Position numbers and translations under genes: made by a program. Below the pieces are notes generated by a model that saw only the letters and a program-made list of their open reading frames with translations, was not told where the DNA came from and did not search any database. Of a DNA stretch of 16,110 bases, positions 4,616 to 12,038 are shown piece after piece (the first letter of the stretch is position 1; the number at the start of each line of letters is the position of its first letter). The stretch comes from DATLZC01 sp037444005 (GTDB lineage: Bacteria; Chloroflexota; Dehalococcoidia; DSTF01; JACRBR01): NCBI GenBank assembly GCA_037444005.1, contig JBBING010000052.1, forward strand, positions 1-16,110, given 5' to 3'.

Positions 4616-7314
4616 GGCTCGGCCGTCGGTGTGGGCGTAGCCTCGTCGTCGTCCCTCCCGCCCCGCTTGATCCGAAGGCCGACGAAGGTCGAGAGCTCCC
4701 CGCGTTCGCGGTCTTCGAGCACCAGCCGCAGGGTGTAAGCGCCGGGTGGCAGGTCGGACGTGTCCCACACCCCGAGCACGCCATCGGCCACGGGCGTTTC
4801 CGATCGGCTGATGAGCGTCCAGCCGAACCGGTTCGGCGGGTCGCCGGTGGTGAATTCGAGGCGGTACGCGACGAATCCATCGGATTGGGCGCGGCCCACG
4901 ATGGTGACCTCGCCCCGAACGGTGGAGCCGTGAGCGGGACTGCGGATGTCGACCGGGATGAGTCCGCCGCTGGGTTCAGGCGGCGCGGTGAGCGCGGCGC
5001 TTCCGAGGACGCGCGCCCATTCCTCCGCCTGCGACTTCCAGAAGGGCGGCAGGTTGTCGGGGATCACCAGGCCGAAGCGCTCCTGGATGAAGCGGGGCGG
5101 AGTCTGGTCCGTTGCCCGCAATCCGGTCCGGATGTCGATCTTCACGCTCCTCCACCAGGTGTCGTCTTCTTTGGGCAGATTCTGGCGCGCCATCAGGTCC
5201 GGCGGAGACTTCTTGCCGCACTCCTTGTCCACCTTCATGCCCGACGGCACACAGACCTCGACGTTCTCGACGATGCCCTCGGGGCGGGTGAACGGCGTCG
5301 GCGGGAACGCCTTCTCCACCTCGATGACCATGTCACGCGCGGTTCGATACGAGATGGACGTGCTCGTGATGTTGTACATCGGGCTGTTGTCGGCGTTCCC
5401 CGCCCAGGCGCCGACCACGATGTGCGGCGTGTAGGCGTACGTCCAGGTGTCGCCGATGGCCCGGCTGTTCTCGTACGGCTCGCTGGTGCCCGTCTTCACC
5501 GCCATCGGCCGGTCGATGGTCAGGGCGCCGCAGCCGTAGGTCAAGCAGTGCGCGTTCGGGTCGGACAGGATGCTCGTGATGAGGTAGGCGTTCTGGGGAT
5601 CGAGCACCTGCCGCTCGGTGAGCCGCACCTGGTGGTCTTCCGTCACCGGCCAGATGACTTCACCGGAGCTGTTTTCGATCCGCAGGATGGACACAGGCTC
5701 CAGGCGGCCCGATGGCGTCGCGACGCCACGAAGCTTGCCGAGGTTGGGGAACACGGTATATGCGAACGTCACGTCCGCAAGCCGGACGTCTACACCTCCG
5801 ATGGTGAGCGAGGGCCCCAGCGCCTGGTTGGGTGGAAAGCGGATGCCCATCTTCTCCATCTGCTCCACCACCCGGTCGACGCCGACGTACAGGATGGTCT
5901 TGAACGCGGGCACGTTGAGCGAGTTGCCGAGCGCGTTTCGAACGGTGATGGGACCCTGGAAGTTCCCCGCCGGGTTGCGAGGCGTGAACATCCGGCCGTC
6001 GACGTCCGGGTAGCTGATGGGGGTGTCGAGGATCATCGTCCCCGGCCCCCACTTCAGCTCCTGGAACGCTGTGGCGTAGGTGAAGGGCTTCAGGCTCGAC
6101 CCCGGAGAGTTCCACGCCTGTGCGTTGTCGTTCTGGCCCTGAATCTCTTCGTTGAAGTAGTCCCGGCTGCCGACGTAGGCAAGAATCTCCATCGTGTTCG
6201 GATCGATGGCGACTAGCGCGCCGTTGTGACCACCGGACGAGGCTTCGAATTCGGAGACCCACTTGTTCACGATCTCCTCGGCCTTGCGCTGCAGGTCGAG
6301 GTCGAGGGTCGTATAGATCTGCAGGCCGCCGCGGTACAGCGCTTCCTCGCCGTACAGCTCCTCGACCCGCGGCTTGATGTACTCGAAGACCCAGTGCGGG
6401 GCCAGCACCGGGAAGCTCCGCCTGCTCACGTTCAGCGGAGAGACCGCCGACAGGTAGACCTGCTCCGGCGTGATGGTGATGTACTCGTCCGGGCCGACCT
6501 GGATGCGCGGGCCGTGCTCGAGCATCAGCGTGAGCACCTGATTGCGACGCTCGATAGCCGCCTGCGGATTAGTGACGGGGTCATAGCAGCTCGGACAGGC
6601 GGGGATGCCGGCGAGCAGCGCCGCCTCCGCGAGGTCGAGGTCCTTGGCGTGCTTGCCGAAGTAGCCGAGCGACGCCGCCTCCACACCGTTGTAAATCCCG
6701 CCGTACGAGATCTGATTGACGTACCACTCGAGAATCTGCGCTTTGTCGTATTTGCGCGTCAGCTCGAGGGCGTACACGGTCTCGCGCAGCTTGCGGTCGA
6801 TGGACCGCTTAGTGCGCTCCTCGGGAGGGATGTACACGTTCTTGACGAGCTGCTGCGTGATGGAGCTGCCTCCCGACCCCTGGAGGAACCCCAGATGGCC
6901 CGGGAAGAAGTTCTCCCACGCCGCGCGCGCCAGCCCCCGGACGTTGACGCCCGGGTTGGTCCAGAAGCTCGCGTCTTCAGTGGAGATGGTGGCGGCGATG
7001 AACCAGGGCGACACTTCCGAGAGCGGCACGGGCTGCCGAAGGCCCGAGAGGTCGTCCACGAACTCGTACAGCAGCTTGCCGTTGCGGTCGTAGATCTTGG
7101 CGCCGCCGGACGGAAGCTGGTTGATGGCTTCTTCTGGAGGCACGAGGTCGTCGGCGTAGCTCTGGTAGACGACCACGCCGACGGAGGCCATGACCGCGCC
7201 TCCGATGGCGGCGGCCGCCAGCGCCGCCATCGCGAACATGAGCCAGAGGGGCCGGCCGCTCCCGTTGCGGCGGAGCGCTCGATGCCGCCGGCGCGCGTAT
7301 CCGCTAGCGGTCAT
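4612..7314 (-). CDS. Class A penicillin-binding protein (PBP1A-type glycosyltransferase/transpeptidase)
   Basis: The 900-residue bifunctional enzyme polymerises and cross-links peptidoglycan at the outer membrane face. A basic cytosolic tail precedes one membrane anchor at about 23-50. The GT51 domain (about 70-240) shows the catalytic glutamate E113 in STEDASFW, GGSSITQQLVKN (148-159) and RKLRETVYALELTRKYDK. Histidine of the usual EDxxFxxHxG motif is replaced by an NPG form. The transpeptidase shows SSLK (S406-K409), SLN (465-467) and KTGT (607-610), all intact. Residues about 785-884 form an Ig/Big-like domain, followed by an acidic, Thr/Pro-rich tail. Six of its cysteines fall in pairs outside the membrane (240/243, 590/595, 688/699), suggesting disulfides. 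The start at 7314 has GGAGGGG seven bases upstream and overlaps the methyltransferase end by 11 bases. Confidence 0.95.
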   Translation of the reverse strand: MTASGYARRRHRALRRNGSGRPLWLMFAMAALAAAAIGGAVMASVGVVVYQSYADDLVPPEEAINQLPSGGAKIYDRNGKLLYEFVDDLSGLRQPVPLSEVSPWFIAATISTEDASFWTNPGVNVRGLARAAWENFFPGHLGFLQGSGGSSITQQLVKNVYIPPEERTKRSIDRKLRETVYALELTRKYDKAQILEWYVNQISYGGIYNGVEAASLGYFGKHAKDLDLAEAALLAGIPACPSCYDPVTNPQAAIERRNQVLTLMLEHGPRIQVGPDEYITITPEQVYLSAVSPLNVSRRSFPVLAPHWVFEYIKPRVEELYGEEALYRGGLQIYTTLDLDLQRKAEEIVNKWVSEFEASSGGHNGALVAIDPNTMEILAYVGSRDYFNEEIQGQNDNAQAWNSPGSSLKPFTYATAFQELKWGPGTMILDTPISYPDVDGRMFTPRNPAGNFQGPITVRNALGNSLNVPAFKTILYVGVDRVVEQMEKMGIRFPPNQALGPSLTIGGVDVRLADVTFAYTVFPNLGKLRGVATPSGRLEPVSILRIENSSGEVIWPVTEDHQVRLTERQVLDPQNAYLITSILSDPNAHCLTYGCGALTIDRPMAVKTGTSEPYENSRAIGDTWTYAYTPHIVVGAWAGNADNSPMYNITSTSISYRTARDMVIEVEKAFPPTPFTRPEGIVENVEVCVPSGMKVDKECGKKSPPDLMARQNLPKEDDTWWRSVKIDIRTGLRATDQTPPRFIQERFGLVIPDNLPPFWKSQAEEWARVLGSAALTAPPEPSGGLIPVDIRSPAHGSTVRGEVTIVGRAQSDGFVAYRLEFTTGDPPNRFGWTLISRSETPVADGVLGVWDTSDLPPGAYTLRLVLEDRERGELSTFVGLRIKRGGRDDDEATPTPTAEP

Positions 7315-8068
7315 GGCCCGTCCCCTCCACCACGGACGCCCGTCGCCGGAGCACGACGAAGTGCGAAAGCCCGAACGTGCGGAACCACGTCCGCTCGGCG
7401 CGGTAACAGACCGCGCGGTACAGGCGTCCCAGCCACCGCCGTCGCGCGGTGATGTTGTCGAAACCTGGATAGATCCGCGTGCGTTCGATCACGTCCGCGT
7501 GCAGGCCGCGCAGCAGCCGTTGGATTCCTGCGCCCGTGTAGACACGGGCGTGGGGCACCAACCGGTCTCGTAAAGGATTCGGGAGATAGTTCACCAGCGG
7601 GATGTTCCCGAAGATGAACCGCTTGCCCAGGTACACGCCGTGGGTCTCGAACGGGAACCAGCGGTTCGGCGCGAAGATCACGATGTGGCCCCCCGGCCGC
7701 GTGACGCGGACCGCCTCCTCCAGCGTTCGTCGGTCGTCCCGAACATGTTCGATGACCTCGTTCAGGAGGACCATATCGAATACGCCGTCGGGGAACGGGA
7801 GCGATTCGCTGACCGCGAGCAGCAGCCCCGGCGTCTCGCGCGCTCCGTTGCGCAGGCGTACGGGGTCGATGTCGACGCCTAGGACGTAGGGCGTGAACTC
7901 GCGGAACTTGCGCACATAGGCGCCGACGCCGCAGCCGATGTCGAGAATCCGCGCGTGTTCCAGGGGGACGAAGTTCCGGATGAGGGTCAGGCGGCGGTCC
8001 TGTCCGAAGCGCCAGACGTAACTCGGATTCCCCAGGGCGACCTGCGCCCGGTCGGGGGCGTGCACCAT
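7304..8068 (-). CDS. Class I SAM-dependent methyltransferase
   Basis: The 254-residue protein has the Rossmann methyltransferase fold: motif I ILDIGCGVG at 41-49, the acidic end of beta2 in VLGVDIDP (62-69), motif II-like FDMVLLNEVIEHV (97-109) and RVTRPGGHIVIFAPN (121-135). This is the Methyltransf_11/UbiE-like type. There is no signal peptide or membrane helix, and nothing in it identifies the acceptor. The residues after 136 (NRWFPFETHG...LPNPLRDRLVPHARVYTGAGIQRLL) match the pattern of lipid- or sugar-modifying methyltransferases, but that is weak evidence. It is first in the leftward cluster, has its own promoter near 8097-8126 and a GGTGAGGA ribosome binding site, and overlaps the PBP gene by 11 bases, which hints at an envelope-related substrate. 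Confidence 0.88.
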   Translation of the reverse strand: MVHAPDRAQVALGNPSYVWRFGQDRRLTLIRNFVPLEHARILDIGCGVGAYVRKFREFTPYVLGVDIDPVRLRNGARETPGLLLAVSESLPFPDGVFDMVLLNEVIEHVRDDRRTLEEAVRVTRPGGHIVIFAPNRWFPFETHGVYLGKRFIFGNIPLVNYLPNPLRDRLVPHARVYTGAGIQRLLRGLHADVIERTRIYPGFDNITARRRWLGRLYRAVCYRAERTWFRTFGLSHFVVLRRRASVVEGTGHDR

Positions 8069-8096
8069 CGATCCTCACCACCTACCCCGCCCGCCT

Positions 8097-8126
8097 ACTG
8101 TAACAGAGGCGTCCACGAGGGTACAA
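8097..8126 (-). promoter_or_regulatory. Promoter of the methyltransferase-PBP operon (TTGTAC-18-TACAGT)
   Basis: On the minus strand TTGTAC (8126-8121) and TACAGT (8102-8097) are separated by 18 bases. Transcription would start near 8090, about 22 bases ahead of the ATG at 8068, with GGTGAGGA in between. The -10 is a fair match; the -35 matches only its first three bases. Confidence 0.42.
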
Positions 8127-8141
8127 ACGGCTGAGGACGCC
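8108..8141. repeat. Inverted repeat GGCGTCC / GGACGCC around the -35 box
   Basis: GGCGTCC (8108-8114) and GGACGCC (8135-8141) are perfect inverted copies with a 20-base gap that contains the -35 box of the methyltransferase promoter. This could be a dimeric operator, or a loose stem trailing the SDR genes that end at 8220. There is no T-run, so a terminator is not supported. Confidence 0.3.
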
Positions 8142-8219
8142 CCGAGGTGAACGCTGGTGGGCGCTGCCCTCGTGTAGCGCGATCGCCCGTCGCGTGCGCG
8201 TTCTGGCGGAAACAGAGCC

Positions 8220-9023
8220 TCACAGATGCGTCGTCAGGCCGCCGTCGACGAACAGCATCTGTCCCGAGATGTACCCGCTCACGTCCGACGCCAGATAGAC
8301 GGCCAGGGGCGCGATGTCCTCCGGCAGGCCGGGGCGCTTCATGGGGACGAATCGGATCGTTTTGCCGGCCTCCGGGTCGTCCTCGCGGAGAGCGGGGTTG
8401 TCGGCCATCCATCCCTTCGCGATGCAGTTCACGGTGATGCCGTGCGGGCCCCACTCCTGGGCGAGCGCGCGTGTGAGGTTGTACACGCCCCCGTGGGCCG
8501 CCGCGTACGCGGCCACGTTGGCCGTCGCCCGCTCGCCCAACACCGATGTGACGTTGATGATGCGTCCCCCTCGGCCCCGGCGAATCATCTCTTTGCCGGC
8601 CGCGCGGGCGGTGAAGAACACCGAACTCAGGTTCATGGCCAACACCTTCGCCCACTCCGCGTCCGAGGTCTTTTCGGCGGGCCGGGCGAAGAACAGGTCC
8701 TGCGCATTCACCAGCGCGTCGATGCGGCCCGCGTCCTTCACCACCTGGCGCACCATGACCTGAGCGCCGGTTCCGAGAGAGACATCGGCGGCTACGGCGG
8801 TGGCGCGCCGCCCGAGCGCCTCGAGTTCGCGCGCGAGCTTCTTGACGGCGAACATCTCGTCGCCGCCGGGCGATGACGCCGCCAGTGTCACGTCGGCCCC
8901 CGCCTCGGCCAGCGCCATCGCGATGGCGCGTCCGGTGGGATTCTCGGCGCCCACGACCAGCGCATGCTTGCCCGCCAGGTCGAACGCGTCCAGCCCCAGT
9001 TTGGCGCCCTTCCACTCCGCCAT
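8220..9023 (-). CDS. Degenerate short-chain dehydrogenase/reductase-fold protein, probable pseudoenzyme subunit
   Basis: This 267-residue protein has the full SDR fold and length, including the C-terminal YLASDVSGYISGQMLFVDGG signature, N131 of the NLSS motif and Ser160/Tyr173. Three normally invariant positions differ. The cofactor loop TGxxxGxG reads VGAENPTG (24-31), with Pro at the second Gly. NNAG reads VNAQ (105-108). The catalytic lysine of YxxxK is histidine: YAAAH, residues 173-177, His codon at 8493-8495. CAC differs from either Lys codon at two positions, so a single miscall is unlikely. Loss of Lys predicts weak or no dehydrogenase activity. Its start is at 9023, where TGATG overlaps the stop of the canonical SDR, and GGAGGTG lies six bases upstream. 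Coupled synthesis at equal dose suggests a heteromer, as described for BbsC/BbsD. Confidence 0.88.
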   Translation of the reverse strand: MAEWKGAKLGLDAFDLAGKHALVVGAENPTGRAIAMALAEAGADVTLAASSPGGDEMFAVKKLARELEALGRRATAVAADVSLGTGAQVMVRQVVKDAGRIDALVNAQDLFFARPAEKTSDAEWAKVLAMNLSSVFFTARAAGKEMIRRGRGGRIINVTSVLGERATANVAAYAAAHGGVYNLTRALAQEWGPHGITVNCIAKGWMADNPALREDDPEAGKTIRFVPMKRPGLPEDIAPLAVYLASDVSGYISGQMLFVDGGLTTHL

Positions 9024-9835
9024 CAGCCCACCTCCGGAGCGAACCCGACGGGCGCGAGCCCTCCGGCGAGGCCGCCGCCGTCGATAACGAAGCCCTGACC
9101 CGTCACGTATCGGGAGGCGTCGGACGCCAGATACACCGCCAGCGGCCCCAGCTCCCACGCCTCGCCGAGACGCTGCACCGGCAGGTAGCGCCCGCGCGCG
9201 CCGAGGAACTGAACCGCTTCGGGCGTTTCCGGCGGAGCCTGGAGCACGAACCCCGGGATGATGCAGTTGACGCGGATGCCGTGCCGGACCAGCATCCAGG
9301 CGAGGGACTTGGTGAGCGCGATGACGCCGGCTTTGGCCGCGCCGTAGGCGAAGCTCTGAGGATACGCCCGGAGCGCGGTGCCGGACGCTACGTTGATGAT
9401 GACCCCGCCGGAACCCTGGTCCACCATGCGCCGGGCGGCCGCGCGGGCGCAGTAGAAGGCGCTGGACAGGTTGACGTCGAGCGTGTCGTGCCAGTCGTCG
9501 TCGCTCACGTCCCACACCTCGGCGTTCGCGCCCCGCATGTCACCGATGCCCGCGTTGGAAAGCTGAATGTCGATCTTGCCGAACTCGTCGACGCAGCGCT
9601 GCACGAGCGCGTCGCACTGGGCGGAATCGCGAACGTCGGTGACCTGCGCGACCGCGCGGCGTCCGAGCTGCCGGATAAGCTCGGCCGTCTCTTCGATCTG
9701 CGCCTTCGTCCGCGCCGCGCACACCACGTCCGCTCCCGCATGGGCGAGGGCGAGCGCCATCTGGCGGCCGAGACCTCGCCCCGCGCCGGTCACGACCGCC
9801 GCCTTGCCATCGAGACGAAATCGTTCCAGGATCAT
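9023..9835 (-). CDS. Canonical short-chain dehydrogenase/reductase
   Basis: The 270-residue protein is a classical SDR. TGAGRGLG at 16-23 binds the dinucleotide, SNAG at 93-96 stabilises the sheet, and the catalytic tetrad N122, S151, Y164 and K168 (YGAAK) is complete. The C-terminal region has VYLASDASRYVTGQ and a DGGGL motif. Arg42 after beta2 (VCAARTK) suggests NADP(H) preference, which is not certain. Oxidation of a secondary alcohol or hydroxyacyl group, or the reverse reduction, is the family reaction; the substrate cannot be read from sequence. It is the first gene of a two-gene operon whose second member is the degenerate SDR. Its ribosome binding site AGGAGA (9846-9841) is five bases before the ATG at 9835. 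It is divergent from the LarA-type racemase. Confidence 0.92.
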   Translation of the reverse strand: MILERFRLDGKAAVVTGAGRGLGRQMALALAHAGADVVCAARTKAQIEETAELIRQLGRRAVAQVTDVRDSAQCDALVQRCVDEFGKIDIQLSNAGIGDMRGANAEVWDVSDDDWHDTLDVNLSSAFYCARAAARRMVDQGSGGVIINVASGTALRAYPQSFAYGAAKAGVIALTKSLAWMLVRHGIRVNCIIPGFVLQAPPETPEAVQFLGARGRYLPVQRLGEAWELGPLAVYLASDASRYVTGQGFVIDGGGLAGGLAPVGFAPEVG

Positions 9836-9921
9836 CCGCGTCTCCTCGAGTCGCTTCGAGCGGGGGCGATCATAGCACGCACCTCTGGCAGCTGATACAT
9901 CCGAAGCATAGGATCAGGCCA
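9836..9921. promoter_or_regulatory. Divergent promoter region between the SDR pair and the LarA homologue
   Basis: Rightward, CTGGCA (9885-9890) and TAGGAT (9909-9914) are 18 bases apart, with ATG at 9922 only seven bases after the -10. The transcript would therefore be leaderless or nearly so, which fits the lack of a good ribosome binding site. Leftward, TATGAT (9874-9869) is a good -10, with a weak GTATCA (9898-9893) 18 bases upstream. The two promoters overlap: the rightward -35 lies in the leftward spacer, so they may exclude one another. CTCGA (9845-9849) and TCGAG (9856-9860) form a small inverted repeat next to the leftward start site. No regulator binding motif is recognised. Confidence 0.42.
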
Positions 9922-11196
9922 ATGAAGGTCAGTCTGCCTTTCGGCCGCGGCACCATCGAGGTCGACCTGCCGGACGACGCGACGACGCTGCGCCCCCGCC
10001 ATGCGGTTCCCCTCGACGATCCGGAGCGCGCGGTCCGCGAGGCCCTCGCGGACCCCCTGGAATCGGCGCCGCTGGAAGTCCTCGCCCGCGGCGCGCGGCG
10101 GGCGATCGTCGTGATCTCCGATGTCACCCGCCCCGTGCCCAACCGTCTGCTCCTGCCGGCAATTCTCGATGCGCTGGAACGCGGGGGCATCGCGCGGCGC
10201 GATGTGACCGTGCTCATCGGGACGGGGCTCCACCGGGCTGCGACGCCGCGAGAGCTTCACGATCTCGTGGGCCCGGACGTCCTCGCCACGTGCCGGGTCG
10301 TGAGTCACGACGCCCGCGATCCCTCGGTTCTCGTTCCGCTCGCCCGGGACGCGAGCGGCTCGCAGGTGCTCATGCATCGGGCTTATGCGGAGGCGGACCT
10401 GCGCATCCTCACGGGCTTCGTCGAGCCGCATCTCTTCGCGGGGTTTTCGGGCGGCGGCAAGGCGGTCCTTCCCGCTATCGCCGACGCGCAGGCCATTATG
10501 CGAAACCACTCGGCCCGCAAGTTGGCGCATCCCCGAGCGACCTGGTGTGTCACCGACGGCAATCCGGTGTTCGAGGAGATGCGCGATGTCGCGCTGCAGA
10601 CCGGGCCTTCGTTCATCGTCAACGTCACGCTCGACGAGGCGCGCCGGCTCACGGGCGTGTTCGCCGGCGACCTCGTCGCGGCGCACGACGCCGCCGTACG
10701 GCAGGCCGCCCGACAGGCGCTATGCCCTGTCCCGCACGAATTCGACGTCGTGCTCGTGACTAACATGGGCTATCCCGCGGATTTGAACCTGTACCAGTCG
10801 GTGAAAGGGCTGTCGGTAGCGGCGCTGGCGGTTCGTCCCGGCGGGACGATCATCCTCGTCGCGGAGTGCGCGGAAGGTCTCGGCGGCCCTGAGTACGCCG
10901 CGCTGCTCTGCGGCGAGCGGTCGCCGGAAGCGGTTCTCGAGCGCGTGCTCAGCGATGAGCAGGCTGTCATCGATCAGTGGCAGGCGCAGATTCAGGCGAT
11001 GGCGCAGGCGAAGGCGCGCGTCTATCTCCACTCCTCGTTGCCGGACGACACCGTCCGGAGGGCGCACCTCGCGCCCTGCGCGGACGTGCAGGCGACGCTA
11101 ACGTCCGAAGTCGAGCGTGTCGAGCGGGAGGAGGGGCGTCCTGCCCGCGTCCTGGCGATCCCCTACGGCCAACTGACGGTGCCGCAGCTCGAGTAA
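9922..11196 (+). CDS. larA: LarA-family nickel-pincer 2-hydroxyacid racemase/epimerase
   Basis: The 424-residue protein matches lactate racemase LarA throughout. Residues equivalent to the L. plantarum active site are present: D67 and R70 in SDVTRPVP, H104 in TGLHRAATP, H170 in VEPHLFAGFSGG, K180 (the lysine next to the nickel-pincer cofactor thioamide), H196 in NHS and K295 in MGYPADLNLYQSVKG. The enzyme would use the nickel pincer nucleotide to remove and return hydride at C2 of a 2-hydroxyacid. LarA homologues act on lactate, malate and other hydroxyacids, so the substrate is open and the symbol marks family only. The cofactor genes larB, larC and larE are not in this window. It is divergent from the SDR pair. 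The start is chosen by homology (MKVSLPFGRG) and the nearby -10. Confidence 0.9.
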   Translation: MKVSLPFGRGTIEVDLPDDATTLRPRHAVPLDDPERAVREALADPLESAPLEVLARGARRAIVVISDVTRPVPNRLLLPAILDALERGGIARRDVTVLIGTGLHRAATPRELHDLVGPDVLATCRVVSHDARDPSVLVPLARDASGSQVLMHRAYAEADLRILTGFVEPHLFAGFSGGGKAVLPAIADAQAIMRNHSARKLAHPRATWCVTDGNPVFEEMRDVALQTGPSFIVNVTLDEARRLTGVFAGDLVAAHDAAVRQAARQALCPVPHEFDVVLVTNMGYPADLNLYQSVKGLSVAALAVRPGGTIILVAECAEGLGGPEYAALLCGERSPEAVLERVLSDEQAVIDQWQAQIQAMAQAKARVYLHSSLPDDTVRRAHLAPCADVQATLTSEVERVEREEGRPARVLAIPYGQLTVPQLE

Positions 11197-11213
11197 CTCA
11201 TTCGCATCTCTCA

Positions 11214-11232
11214 GGAACGGTTCCCGGTTTTT
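11214..11232 (+). terminator. Weak terminator candidate after the racemase gene
   Basis: GGAACGGTTCC (11214-11224) is an 11-base inverted repeat, usable as a GGAA-CGG-TTCC stem, and is followed by TTTTT at 11228-11232. The stem is very short, so termination would be inefficient. The palindrome could equally be a protein binding site upstream of the PAS-LuxR gene. No convincing promoter for that gene is visible in 11197-11337. Confidence 0.28.
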
Positions 11233-11337
11233 CTGATGCAGTTGGTACGAGTGGCCTATCCCTCCTGTGCCTTTCGGTTCCTGCGGTTCTGGGGCATTTG
11301 CCGTAGGGTGCAGCCAGAGGCGTGCTGGGAGGGTGAC

Positions 11338-12009
11338 ATGTCGGACTGGAAGGAAATCTTGCGAACGCTCGCCGCGTCGGCGGACGGCGTGTACGCCGTA
11401 GACAAGAAGCAGCGGGTGGTGTTCTGGAGCGAAGCTGCGGAGCAGATCACGGGATTATCGGCCGCCGAGGTGCTGGGGCGTCCCTGCTATGAGGTGATGC
11501 AGGGCAAAGATTACGAGGAGAACACGTTCTGCCGGAGAAACTGCCCGACGATGGTGGCCGTTCGCCGAGGCTCCAGCGTCCCCAACTACGATCTCGAATC
11601 GAGGACCAAGGACGGGAAGGCGATCTGGCTCAACATGAGCATCATTCCCGTGCGGCGGCGCCGCCGGGAGGGGCCGCTGGCCGTCCACATGTTTCGCGAC
11701 GTGACGGCGCGCCGGCGAGCGGAGCGGCTTGCCCGCGAGACCCTGACCACTGTCGAGCGCTTCGCGAGCGAGGGGCGTGAGCAGATCATCGAAGCCACGC
11801 CGTCGCCTGCGCCCAGTCCGACCCTGACCCCTCGCGAGCTCGAAGTCCTGCGGCTCTTGGCGGACGGCGTGGGCACAAAGGAGATGGCGGAGCGTCTCAG
11901 CCTCAGCATCGCGACCGTGCGCAACCACATCGAACGTATCCTCGGGAAGCTCGGCGTTCACAGCCGGCTCGAGGCAGTGCTGTATGCGGCCCAGCACAAC
12001 CTGATCTAA
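11338..12009 (+). CDS. PAS domain LuxR-type transcriptional regulator
   Basis: The 223-residue protein joins an N-terminal PAS sensor (about 8-125; GVYAVDKKQRVVFWSEAAEQITG...HMFRDVTARRRAE) to a LuxR/NarL-type helix-turn-helix (about 163-220; TPRELEVLRLLADGVGTKEMAERLSLSIATVRNHI). It has no membrane segment, histidine kinase or receiver domain, so it looks like a one-component cytosolic sensor. The PAS core carries three cysteines, C50, C65 and C69 (GRPCYEV, then CRRNCP), a spacing that could bind a metal or respond to redox; the ligand is unknown. I place the start at ATG 11338 because GGGAGGGTG lies just upstream; the in-frame ATG at 11236 has no ribosome binding site and would add 34 residues of non-conserved-looking sequence. 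It follows the racemase gene and precedes a strong terminator. Confidence 0.88.
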   Translation: MSDWKEILRTLAASADGVYAVDKKQRVVFWSEAAEQITGLSAAEVLGRPCYEVMQGKDYEENTFCRRNCPTMVAVRRGSSVPNYDLESRTKDGKAIWLNMSIIPVRRRRREGPLAVHMFRDVTARRRAERLARETLTTVERFASEGREQIIEATPSPAPSPTLTPRELEVLRLLADGVGTKEMAERLSLSIATVRNHIERILGKLGVHSRLEAVLYAAQHNLI

Positions 12010-12038
12010 ACGACCCCTTGGCGCAGCCCCCAGCGCTG

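Noticed and set aside
4339..6216. A 625-codon open frame on the plus strand, opposite the PBP gene and the start of the permease gene
   Set aside because: It is antisense to a PBP with every catalytic motif intact, is rich in Arg/His/Asp/Gly as expected of a shadow frame in GC-rich DNA, and has no recognisable domain or ribosome binding site.
8220..9515. A 431-codon version of the degenerate SDR starting at 9515
   Set aside because: The first part is an out-of-frame reading of the canonical SDR. ATG 9023 has GGAGGTG upstream and starts the SDR fold.
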